A stretch of 24,554 nucleotides of DNA from Erwinia pyrifoliae DSM 12163 (lineage in GTDB: Bacteria > Pseudomonadota > Gammaproteobacteria > Enterobacterales > Enterobacteriaceae): assembly GCF_000026985.1 (NCBI RefSeq), contig NC_017390.1, positions 1,200,686-1,225,239 of the forward strand. The letters run 5' to 3'. The position numbers and the translations under genes are program-made. Below, one piece after another: positions 17,262-24,554 of this stretch (the stretch's first letter is position 1; the number at the start of each line of letters is the position of its first letter). Under the pieces are notes generated by a model that worked only from the letters and a program-made list of their open reading frames with translations, made no database searches and was not told the origin of the DNA.

Positions 17262-17890
17262 AAAACGGAGGGACTACAGCGTCAATCATTCTTTTAGTAT
17301 TGACAAATAAATTACCGTTATTGTTATCTGGCGTTGTAGGAGGGGCATCCTTACAAGGGATTGGTGGGTTTGGGGCCGGTGTGATTACGGGCGCTGCTGC
17401 TACTGCAATTAGTGGTGCTGCTACTGCAATTAGTGGTGCTGGAACGATGGCAATGAGCACTACAGCTCAAGTCAGTGGTGGGGTTTCTGCATTAAAAGCC
17501 GCGTTCGAATCTGCACAAACAGCAATGGCCGAAGAATCCGGATCTACCGGTGGTGCTTCAGGTGGCGGATTTGGCGGTTGTGAAGATACTGGTTCTGTAA
17601 ACTCCTCTGGAGAGCAACCATCTGTTAAAGGTAGTTCCAGTGGGGGAAGCGAAGGTTTTGCTGCATCGTTCTCGCGTGCTGGACGCATGGCAAGACATAT
17701 GGGAAGCAGCATGGTTAACGGAGCTGCTGAGTACCAGACAATGAAGCAAAGTAGCAATTCCTCTCGGGCTCAACAGACTATTGGAGGGGAGTTGGCGACT
17801 CAGATACGTAGACAAACAGCTACTCGTCGGGATAACCGCGAACATGATGATTTTGCCGGAGATAGCTCATCCGGCAATAATAAATCTTGA
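17252..17890 (+). pseudogene. trbL: TrbL/VirB6-like conjugation protein, C-terminal fragment
   Basis: The 212-residue frame looks like the C-terminal part of a P-type conjugative transfer protein TrbL. It begins in the middle of a hydrophobic segment (ASIILLVLTNKLPLLLSGVV), continues through the Gly/Ala-rich GIGGFGAGVITGAAATA, and ends in a long polar Ser/Gly-rich tail. TrbL proteins are usually about twice this size, with several membrane helices before this point, so the 5' half is missing. The ATG at 17252 is made from bases of the integrase (ATGG of AEKW) and is probably fortuitous. No other transfer gene remains here. This is evidence that the island was once an integrative conjugative element. 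Confidence 0.72.
17396..17437 (+). repeat. 21-bp perfect tandem duplication within trbL
   Basis: Two adjacent identical 21-bp units (17396-17416 and 17417-17437) encode AATAISG twice. It is a recent in-frame duplication in the Gly/Ala-rich part. Confidence 0.9.
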
Positions 17891-17897
17891 ATCACGC

Positions 17898-17939
17898 GCG
17901 TCAGTTTACGCAGGATCGTGGACTGACGCTTTCATTGAG
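17898..17939 (+). other. hairpin between trbL and the antitoxin gene
   Basis: Perfect arms GCGTCAGT (17898-17905) and ACTGACGC (17932-17939) with a 26-nt loop, followed by TTTC. It could be a weak terminator for trbL or an operator for the antitoxin gene 34 bp downstream. Confidence 0.35.
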
Positions 17940-17972
17940 CGAACTTTACTCCTGCAACTCAAAGGAAAAATC

Positions 17973-18209
17973 ATGTCCAGGACTCCTGATTCACGGTTAC
18001 TCATTGAGGGCTTTCGCAAAGCAGAGGCTTCTCTGAGACTTGAAGGAATGGATCCCAGTGGCACGCCGCTCTACGAGTCCGTTAAGCCGCGTATTATTTC
18101 AGGTGAGCTGACTTATGAGCAGGGGCGTTCAGAGATTCTTGCTTACTACACAAAAGCAAATACCGCCGGGCCTGTGACAGTGGGAGAAATGCTGACAGAG
18201 GAATTTTAA
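17973..18209 (+). CDS. VbhA-type Fic antitoxin fused to the HigA N-terminus
   Basis: The 78-residue product starts at ATG 17973 after AAAGGA. Residues 1 to about 64 resemble the VbhA family of Fic-toxin antitoxins: helix LLIEGFRKAEASLRLEGMDP contains the inhibitory motif SxxxEG (Ser20-Leu-Arg-Leu-Glu24-Gly25), and GELTYEQGRSEILAYY matches the second helical part. VbhA-like proteins block ATP-dependent AMPylation by a partner Fic enzyme. The final residues PVTVGEMLTEEF are unlike VbhA; they are the usual start of HigA-type antitoxins, whose continuation LKPLNMSHDELA follows at once in the -1 frame. No fic gene is present. The VbhA part could still be made; whether it is functional is unknown. 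Confidence 0.68.
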   Translation: MSRTPDSRLLIEGFRKAEASLRLEGMDPSGTPLYESVKPRIISGELTYEQGRSEILAYYTKANTAGPVTVGEMLTEEF

Positions 18210-18406
18210 AACCGCTGAACATGTCTCATGACGAACTGGCGAAAGCTATGGGTATTTGCCGACAGGATATTGAAGATATCATCTACGGTATGCGTCGTCT
18301 TAGGGATGATGAGGCCCGCGTTCTTGCTGAGATATTTGGTACTGATGAGGACTTCTGGTGCAATCTGCAGGTGCTGCAAGATCGCCCAGAGCAACGGCGT
18401 AAGTAA
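18206..18406 (+). pseudogene. higA: HigA-type helix-turn-helix antitoxin, frameshifted from its N-terminus
   Basis: In this frame the sequence reads LKPLNMSHDELAKAMGICRQ, then DIEDIIYGMRRLRDDEARVL and AEIFGTDEDFWCNLQ, the XRE-type helix-turn-helix and tail of HigA antitoxins (compare the family pattern GE.L.EEF..PL.ls...LA...G). Its N-terminus PVTVGEMLTEEF lies immediately upstream in the +1-shifted frame of the VbhA-like gene. One extra T in the TTTT run at 18204-18207 would join them. An internal ATG at 18221 has no SD. There is no higB toxin gene, although in hig loci it normally precedes higA. Confidence 0.72.
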
Positions 18407-18707
18407 TCAACGGGGAGCAAGTCAGCCCCTCAAGTGCCATGAAATTCGACCATTTTACGAAGCCTTTCCTCAGAGTAAAGTTCTCGTTAGAAACCAAAAT
18501 CTATCCACAAAACGGTGAGTTACCAGATACTCTTAAGTAATGCGCTTTTTGCTCGTCTATGCTAGTAGCAGATGTTAATATTCGCCTCAAGTTTTCATTG
18601 TTTTAGTTGGATCAATGAATCAACAAACTGGATACACAACTATGGGGTTTCGCAAACGACAATTTAGCAATGCTGTGGCATAAATTGTTGTTAGGAGTGG
18701 AGATTAA
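18407..18707 (+). other. non-coding gap upstream of the ABC-3C operon
   Basis: No confident gene. A 33-codon frame (18439-18540, MKFDHFTKPFLRVKF...) has no SD and no recognised relative. The right half is A+T-rich and should hold the operon promoter; I could not fix its boxes. An imperfect dyad GTTGGATCAATGAATCAAC is at 18606-18624, and a better one is listed separately. Confidence 0.5.
18657..18690 (+). promoter_or_regulatory. dyad-symmetric element just before the RBS of the ABC-3C operon
   Basis: ACAATTTA (18659-18666) and TAAATTGT (18681-18688) are perfect inverted arms with a 14-nt spacer, extended by one G-T and one C-G pair. The right arm ends two bases before the SD region TAGGAGTGGAG (18692-18702). 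It could be an operator or a 5'-UTR hairpin that controls access to the ribosome-binding site. Confidence 0.5.
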
Positions 18708-19688
18708 ATGAAATTTGCATACGAAGATCTAAGTGATGGTCAGTTCGAGACCTTGATCGTTCTTCTGTGCCAGCGGTTGCTTGGAGCCGCCGTACAGGGA
18801 TTTGCAAAAGGCCCTGATGGTGGGCGCGATGCCAAGTTTATGGGAACAGCTGAACTGCACCCGAGTAAGAACGCGCCATGGGTAGGTACAACCATAGTTC
18901 AGGCAAAGCACACCAACGGATATAACCGTAATTTCTCCGAATCCGACTTCTTCAGTGTTACGTCTGCGAACACCGTGCTGGGTAAAGAAATTCCCCGTAT
19001 CAAAAAACTTCGTGATGCCAAGCAGCTAGATCATTACATGCTATTCGCTAATCGTCGCCTATCTGGCAATGCTGAAACGGAGATACGTGATTACATCTCG
19101 TCTCGGTGTGATATTTCCAGTTCATCACTTTATCTTTGTGGGCTAGAACAACTGGAGATCTGGCTTAAGCGTTTCCCGGATGTCGCGAGGGAAGCTGACC
19201 TTGATCCAGTTGATTCGCCGCTGATTGTTAGTCCCGATGACTTGTCTGATGTTGTACAGGCATTAGCTCGAAATAAAGATAGCGTGGTCGAAATGCTTGA
19301 CGATCCGCCGACTGCGCGAGTGACATACGAGAAAAAAAACACACTCAATAATATGAGTGTTGATTATGCCAAGGCACAGCGGAAGAGATTCTTGAAGGAA
19401 ACGGCTCAAATTCAGGCTTTCTTGGCTGCTCCAGAAAACCTCGAATTATTACGTATGTATGAGTCGGTAGTCGATGAGTTCCAACTCAAGATCATTGCCA
19501 AGCGTAAGGACTATCAAACTTTTGATGAGGTAATGGAATATCTGGTTGACATATTGTTCAGCCGTGATCCTATCTTGCGGCAGCACGCTCACAAGCGCTT
19601 GACGCGTGCTGTCCTGTTTTACATGTACTGGAATTGTGATATCGGGGAGGTAGGCGATGTTACGACCAACGAAGCACTCTCATCCTGA
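18708..19688 (+). CDS. ABC-3C system effector: restriction-endonuclease-like N-terminus with ABC-3C C-terminal domain
   Basis: The 326-residue protein starts at ATG 18708 behind a good SD. The first 150 residues or so look like a PD-(D/E)xK nuclease of the Mrr-like type: Glu14 in the opening helix (DGQFETLIVLLC), GGRD with Asp41, and QAK with Gln65 and Lys67 (Asp-x23-QxK). The region to about residue 165 keeps a nuclease-like end (LCGLEQLEIWL). The rest is helical and likely the system-specific C-terminal domain that couples the effector to the ATPase complex. In ABC-three-component systems this protein is the presumed DNA- or RNA-cutting effector released on sensing a threat; that role is inferred from the published family classification. 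Its 3' end overlaps the next gene by 32 bp. Confidence 0.72.
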   Translation: MKFAYEDLSDGQFETLIVLLCQRLLGAAVQGFAKGPDGGRDAKFMGTAELHPSKNAPWVGTTIVQAKHTNGYNRNFSESDFFSVTSANTVLGKEIPRIKKLRDAKQLDHYMLFANRRLSGNAETEIRDYISSRCDISSSSLYLCGLEQLEIWLKRFPDVAREADLDPVDSPLIVSPDDLSDVVQALARNKDSVVEMLDDPPTARVTYEKKNTLNNMSVDYAKAQRKRFLKETAQIQAFLAAPENLELLRMYESVVDEFQLKIIAKRKDYQTFDEVMEYLVDILFSRDPILRQHAHKRLTRAVLFYMYWNCDIGEVGDVTTNEALSS

Positions 19689-19905
19689 TCGAACAGTCAT
19701 CAATGTCTCGCTGTTACTGTTGGCTCGCTTGAAAACTCGGCGTATTGACGATTATGACGTTCTACGTAAATTTGCGAAAAAAAGCATTATCGGTGGAGAG
19801 GTGTTGTTCTTACCTGCTCTTAATTTTCTTTATCTCATGGGATTGATTGAATATCGCCCCAAAACCGATGCTCTAGAATATGTGGGGCCAAATGAAGTTA
19901 TCTAG
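19657..19905 (+). CDS. ABC-three-component system middle component (MC6-like)
   Basis: The 82-residue protein overlaps the effector by 32 bp and the ATPase by 14 bp, with GGGGAGG ahead of its ATG. Such overlaps indicate tight translational coupling. Its pattern, MLRPTKHSHPDRTVINVSLL at the start, a helical middle (DDYDVLRKFAKKS), then LPALNFLYLMGLIEYRP, resembles the small winged-helix-like middle components found between effector and DUF2326-type ATPase in ABC-3C systems, in particular the roughly 80-residue type 6. It probably bridges effector and ATPase. The exact subtype is recalled, not searched. Confidence 0.72.
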   Translation: MLRPTKHSHPDRTVINVSLLLLARLKTRRIDDYDVLRKFAKKSIIGGEVLFLPALNFLYLMGLIEYRPKTDALEYVGPNEVI

Positions 19906-21577
19906 ACTCTATTCTAACAAGCCTGACTTGTTCGATACCGTGGAGTTTGTCCAAGGCTTAAATGTCGTTATGGCTGAAATCCGCTTGCCGGAGAACAGAA
20001 GTAAGGACACCCATAATCTCGGCAAGACTACCCTCGGGCGCTTGCTCGACTTTGGTTTCTTAGCCAAACGTGACCCTAAGTTCTTTCTTTTCAAGCACTC
20101 CGATTTGTTCCACGAATTTATATTCTTCCTTGAGATTAAGTTGGAAGATGCTTCGTTCGTAACGATTCGGCGTAGTGTTAAAGAAGCCACTAAAATTAGC
20201 TTTAAGCGCCATCAAGCAAGCCATCAGGACTTGTCTGGATTAGCACTGACAGAATGGGATCATGTGAACATGCCCTTCGAGCGTGCACGTGAGCTGTTGG
20301 ATGGAGTATTGGATTGGCGAGCAATCAAACCTTGGGCGTACCGCAAAGGTTTAGGATATTTACTACGCTCGCAGGACGATTTCCGAGATGTATTTCATCT
20401 ACGCAAATTCGCGGCCGCACATTCAGATTGGAAGCCTTTCTTGGCTCACGTCCTTGGTTTTGACGCTCAACTCATCGTTGAGCACTATGAAAAAGAAGAG
20501 CAACTCTATAAGAAACAAGCCATTGCGCAGACTATCAAGAATGAATTGGGTGGCTCTATTGAGGATATCAGCAAGATCGAGGGCATTCTGTTACTTAAGC
20601 AGAAAGAGGCTGATAAAAAACAGACATTGCTCGATGCTTTTGATTTCCGTACTCAGGATAAGGATAGTACTAAGCAGTTGGTCGATGACATCGACGTAAA
20701 AATTGCGTCTTTAAATGCTGAACGTTACTCACATAATCAGAACAAAAAGAAAATAATATCCTCGTTGGAAGAAGATCAGATTCTCTTTAATCCTGATGAG
20801 GCGCAGCGTATATTTGAGGAGGCTGGAGTTCTATTTGAAGGACAGATCAAAAAGGATTTCCAACAACTAATTGACTTCAGTCGGGCTATTACAGTTGAGC
20901 GTCGTGGCTATCTGCAGGAAGAGCGGGAAGAAGTCGAAGCTGAACTAAAACGCATAAATGAAGAATTGAATTCCCTAGGAAAAAAACGCTCGGAGATGCT
21001 TTCATTTCTAAGTGAAACTGACATCTTTGGTAAATACAAACAAGTCTCGAACGAGATGGTGATATTGCGTGCTGATATTACTTCATTAGAGCGTCAGCGA
21101 GGCTTCTTGCATCGTTTGCAGGAACTTCGAAAAGAAATTAGGGCTTTGACAGAAGAGCGTGGAAATCTACAGGCCCAGATTGAGGCTAATGTCGAGAAGC
21201 AAAACTCTGATCAGGACAGCTTATTTTCTGCAATAAGATTGTTCTTTAGCGAAATAGTTGAAGAGGTCATTGATCGCAAAGCTCTGCTGAGCGTATCTCC
21301 CAATCAACTAGGACATCTAGAGTTCAAGGCAGAAATACTTGATGAGTCAGGTAATGCGACTAGTGCCGATCTTGGGCATACATACCGCAAACTGCTTTGT
21401 ATTGCCTTCGATTTGGCTGTACTGCGTGCTCACTTGGACGAAAAATATCCTCGTTTTGTTTATCATGATGGTGTGTTTGAGTCTTTGGATGATCGTAAGA
21501 AGGAAAACCTTTTGGCTATCATTCGTCGTTATGCGGAGTTGGGGCTACAGCCAATCATTACTCTTATAGATTCGGAC

Positions 21578-21580
<3 letters not shown>
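19892..21580 (+). CDS. DUF2326-type ABC/SMC-like ATPase of the ABC-3C system, C-terminus cut off by IS911-like element
   Basis: The ATPase begins at ATG 19892 (MKLSRLYSNKPDLFDTVEF), behind GGGG and inside the end of the middle-component gene. It has the SMC/Rad50-like layout: a Walker A variant HNLGKTT (residues 41-47), a long coiled coil (about 200-440, for example RGYLQEEREEVEAELKRINE), and the DUF2326 C-terminal half with GHTYRKLLCIAFDLAVLRAH and the Walker B region FVYHDGVFESLDD (Asp526). The frame runs to LIDSD (residue 562) and stops at TGA, which is the first codon of the inserted element. Removing the element and one GAC copy adds 35 residues and gives a 597-residue protein. The missing part includes the conserved VITLHDEGEKG strand, so activity is probably lost. 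An in-frame ATG at 19880 is less likely. Confidence 0.87.
21575..21577 (+). repeat. 3-bp target-site duplication, left copy (GAC)
   Basis: GAC directly precedes the left tip of the IS911-like element; the same triplet follows its right tip at 22827-22829. Three base pairs is the usual duplication size for IS911. Confidence 0.85.
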
Positions 21581-22754
<1,174 letters not shown>

Positions 22755-22801
22755 TGGAGCACCTGTGTTGTTCTGAGGTGAGCATATCACCTCTGTTCAG
22801 A

Positions 22802-22826
22802 TGGCCAAATTCAGTAAACCACTTCA
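22802..22826 (-). repeat. IS911-like terminal inverted repeat (window-right end)
   Basis: Read on the minus strand it begins TGAAGTGGTTTAC and ends TTTGGCCA. It lies upstream of the transposase start and may carry the element's promoter inside it. Confidence 0.9.
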
Positions 22827-22829
22827 GAC
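22827..22829 (+). repeat. 3-bp target-site duplication, right copy (GAC)
   Basis: Second copy of GAC. Joining bases 21577 and 22830 restores the ATPase reading frame exactly. Confidence 0.85.
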
Positions 22830-22937
22830 TTGCCTGTGCGTCCCGCAGATGAACCAGTATTCTCGTCTGATGAAGTCGTGATTACGTTACACGATGAGGG
22901 AGAGAAAGGTCGAATCTTCAAAATGAGGGCTTGGTAA
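22830..22937 (+). pseudogene. displaced 3' end of the DUF2326-type ATPase gene
   Basis: These 36 codons encode LPVRPADEPVFSSDEVVITL and then HDEGEKGRIFKMRAW, ending in TAA. They are the C-terminus of the ATPase that stops at 21580: joined after LIDSD they give the ending typical of DUF2326 proteins (a VITLHD.G..GRLFKM-type end, from memory). The fragment has no start codon or SD and is not expected to be translated on its own. Confidence 0.9.
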
Positions 22938-23026
22938 TTCTTAAAAAAATTAAGTGCTTCCTGCAAATTAATTTACAAAATATTTGCCATAAGTGCATTG
23001 TTTCTCGAGAATAAGAGGTGAGATTC

Positions 23027-23086
23027 ATGGCCTTCGCGAGGAAGTGTGTGTCACTTAGGATGGCTGAGAGGAGTCCCTATAACTAG
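23027..23086 (+). other. 19-codon frame with a good SD overlapping the peptidase start
   Basis: AAGAGGTGAGATTC precedes ATG 23027; the frame reads MAFARKCVSLRMAERSPYN and stops at TAG 23084-23086. It could be a short leader peptide coupled to the peptidase, or the true peptidase N-terminus if one base has been lost or gained between 23046 and 23086. Confidence 0.35.
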
Positions 23087-24029
23087 TTCAAACTTAAAGC
23101 CTTCTAAAAACAAGCTTGAGGCGAATCTTGACCAATATCGTACGGGGTGCGGTGCCTATCTGAGCGAGCTCGAATTTTCGCTCATCCGTATTATTTGCCA
23201 GAGGGCTGATAAAGCCATGCGCTTGGCTGCACGAATAGCTCTCACAGACGTTCCGGAGCATTTGAAGTGCAATTTTTTCCCTACACTAACTGCTGGTGAT
23301 AGCCTCTCACCCACTGCTACTCAAGTTGGAAGCGGTGAAGCATATCGAATTTCTATTCCCATCTCATTTGTTGCCAAGTTAGTCGCGATCGCGCCGAAGC
23401 GTGGAAATACGCCAAAAGATGAATCAGACTATCTTATCTCTTCGACTATCGTCGCTGTGCTCGCAGCGTATGGGCATGAGATGACTCATATCTTTGCAGG
23501 CCATCTTGGGACTCAGTCATCTTTAGGACAGGAAACGCACGCTGACTACATCGGTGGTGGTTTACTCTGGGCCTGGTTGCACGATAAAAATATTGCCATG
23601 CACTGTAACATAGCTGATGGCAAACAAACATTTATGTATGCATATGGAGTCTTGCACCTTATTTCGGCCTTTGATGATACAGATAACAACACAAGCCTCT
23701 ATCTTCCACGTTGCCTAAGGTTGGTAATCTTCTGTGGCGGTGCTGCGTTTCATGCTGATAAAAGAGCAGGAGAAAGTCAGGGTGATTTGGTGGAACAAGC
23801 ATTTGAGTCTATGCCGTCATGTCCAGAAGCATCTTTTGATTCACTGGAAATTCGAAAGCAGTTTGGGGCCATCAAAACTCAATTAGAACAGCGTGAAATG
23901 GTTGGCAAGCTCATGCAGGCCTTTGAAATAATAGAGAAAGAAAAGAAGTCTTGGTATAAATCGTCCCAACATTTGCGCCCTATCAAGAAGGATCTATATA
24001 GAGCGCTTAAGCGGAATGAGGACCTTTAG
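23046..24029 (+). CDS. Unassigned zincin-type metallopeptidase (HExxH, ExxxD)
   Basis: I do not recognise this protein. Numbered from GTG 23046 it has 327 residues. A helix AVLAAYGHEMTHIFAGH carries HEMTH (His144, Glu145, His148) and a further His153; 14 residues later QETHADYIGG gives Glu163 and Asp167. HExxH followed by ExxxD is the gluzincin pattern (M48-like peptidases and the Lit family, which cleaves EF-Tu in phage exclusion). No signal peptide or clear membrane helix is seen, so it probably acts in the cytoplasm. The C-terminal 60 residues are Lys-rich and helical. It is 108 bp after the ATPase remnant on the same strand. The start is unsure: GTG has AGGAA only a few bases upstream, while a well-placed SD (GAGGTGA) serves an ATG at 23027 in another frame that stops after 19 codons. 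Confidence 0.62.
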   Translation: MCHLGWLRGVPITSSNLKPSKNKLEANLDQYRTGCGAYLSELEFSLIRIICQRADKAMRLAARIALTDVPEHLKCNFFPTLTAGDSLSPTATQVGSGEAYRISIPISFVAKLVAIAPKRGNTPKDESDYLISSTIVAVLAAYGHEMTHIFAGHLGTQSSLGQETHADYIGGGLLWAWLHDKNIAMHCNIADGKQTFMYAYGVLHLISAFDDTDNNTSLYLPRCLRLVIFCGGAAFHADKRAGESQGDLVEQAFESMPSCPEASFDSLEIRKQFGAIKTQLEQREMVGKLMQAFEIIEKEKKSWYKSSQHLRPIKKDLYRALKRNEDL

Positions 24030-24049
24030 CTAGAAGACAAATTTGACCG

Positions 24050-24071
24050 GACGTCATCCTATTATGATGTC
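24050..24071 (+). other. hairpin after the peptidase gene
   Basis: GACGTCAT (24050-24057) and ATGATGTC (24064-24071) pair with one G-T, 6-nt loop. No T-run follows, so it is at most a weak 3'-end structure. Confidence 0.3.
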
Positions 24072-24174
24072 TACGACGTTGGCATAAGGAGAGTTTGGAA
24101 CCTGCCTTATTGATCCTACCCGCCAATAGTGGACACGCGACTAAGTGAGTAAACTCTCAAGCAAGAGGTGACTC

Positions 24175-24474
24175 ATGACAAAACCAGCATCAACCAGCAA
24201 AAAGCCACGCAAACAACATACGCCTGAATTTCGCAACGAAGCCCTGAAACTTGCTGAGCGTATCGGTGTGGCTCCAGCTGCCCGTGAACTCCGTCTGTAT
24301 GAATCGCAGCTTTATGCCTGGCGCAGCAAGCTCAAAAATGCACATTCCTCTTCTGAACGTGAGCAGGAAATGTCTGTTGAAATTGCCCGCCTTAAGCGGC
24401 AACTGGCGGAGCAGGCTGAGGAGCTGGCCATTCTCCAAAAGGCCGCGACATACTTCGCGAAGCGCCTGAAATGA
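24175..24474 (+). CDS. IS3-like OrfA (InsE-type)
   Basis: The 99-residue helix-turn-helix protein begins [20 protein letters not shown] and resembles InsE of IS3: the HTH lies at about residues 18-55 ([20 protein letters not shown] and [11 protein letters not shown]), followed by a leucine-zipper-like helix ([20 protein letters not shown]) and the end KKAATYF-type [16 protein letters not shown] stands just before the ATG. Its stop overlaps the OrfB start as ATGA, and the active transposase is expected to be an OrfAB fusion through -1 frameshifting. Confidence 0.92.
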   Translation: MTKPASTSKKPRKQHTPEFRNEALKLAERIGVAPAARELRLYESQLYAWRSKLKNAHSSSEREQEMSVEIARLKRQLAEQAEELAILQKAATYFAKRLK

Positions 24475-24554
24475 AGTATGTCTTTATCGAAAAAAATCGG
24501 GCTGAGTTCAGTATCAAGGCCATGTGTCGTGTGCTTAGAATTGCCCGAAGCGGC
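24471..24554 (+). CDS. IS3-like OrfB (InsF-type transposase), N-terminal 28 codons
   Basis: The visible part reads [20 protein letters not shown], then VLRIARSG, up to the window edge, matching the start of InsF of IS3. The DDE domain is outside the window. It overlaps OrfA by 4 bp in the -1 frame. Confidence 0.9.
   Translation, partial: MKYVFIEKNRAEFSIKAMCRVLRIARSG

Larger units (their letters stand above)
24111..24554 (+). mobile_element. IS3-like insertion sequence, left part (right end outside window)
   Basis: The left tip begins TGATCCTACCCGCCAATAGT, very close to the left end of E. coli IS3 as I recall it (TGATCTTACCCAGCAATAGT), and the leader GTGAGTAAACTCTC is shared too. OrfA and the start of OrfB follow. 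The window ends inside OrfB. Confidence 0.92.

Noticed and set aside
17781..18209. A 142-codon frame ending with the VbhA-like gene
   Set aside because: Its first 64 codons lie in the trbL coding sequence in another frame; the SD and homology begin at ATG 17973.
18200..18215. Programmed -1 frameshift joining the VbhA-HigA halves
   Set aside because: GAATTTTAAAA is not a canonical X XXY YYZ slippery heptamer in the right frame: the P-site TTT would have to re-pair with ATT. A lost T is simpler, though not proven.
18439..18540. 33-codon small protein upstream of the ABC-3C operon
   Set aside because: No SD, no recognised relative; kept only as a note in the intergenic entry.

Overview
The window looks like a chromosome segment from the Erwiniaceae (Erwinia or a close relative; genus inferred from recalled gene order and protein similarity, not from a search). 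Its first two thirds follow the conserved enterobacterial order rodZ-ispG-hisS-yfgM-bamB-der ... xseA<>guaB-guaA. The last third, after guaA, is a visibly more A+T-rich mobile island.

Region 1 (1-6830): the 3' end of rodZ, with a 12-unit in-frame GCTAAT tract, then ispG, hisS, yfgM, bamB and der. These cover cell shape, isoprenoid synthesis, tRNA charging, outer-membrane protein assembly and ribosome assembly. bamB has its own good promoter beside a 61-bp nested palindrome. Clear terminators follow bamB and der.

Region 2 (6890-11880): a lineage-specific block between der and xseA, where I would expect only yfgJ. It holds an ANT(6)-like nucleotidyltransferase, a membrane-bound PQQ-dependent glucose dehydrogenase-type enzyme, and an overlapping pair of a protealysin-type M4 metalloprotease and its emfourin-type inhibitor.

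Region 3 (11960-16710): xseA, divergent from the guaB-guaA purine operon. The guaB promoter has a GC-rich discriminator and a PurR-like dyad. A strong terminator follows guaA.

Region 4 (16710-24554): a guaA-linked integrative element that has decayed and been re-used. The first 110 residues or so of a P4-type integrase are joined directly to the C-terminal part of a TrbL-like conjugation protein. Next comes a VbhA-type antitoxin fused in frame to the start of a HigA-type antitoxin, broken by one missing T; neither partner toxin is present. The cargo is a three-gene ABC-three-component (ABC-3C) conflict system: a restriction-endonuclease-like effector, a small MC6-type middle component and a DUF2326-type ABC ATPase. 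An intact IS911-like element with a 3-bp GAC target duplication has cut the last 35 codons off the ATPase. Downstream is an unassigned zincin-type metallopeptidase (HExxH plus ExxxD) with an ambiguous start. The window ends inside an IS3-like element.

The strongest candidate for an under-described system is the ABC-3C operon, possibly with the adjacent metallopeptidase. In this strain it is probably inactivated by the IS, but an intact ancestor can be rebuilt in silico without ambiguity. The function of the system is inferred from family knowledge; nothing in the sequence shows activity.
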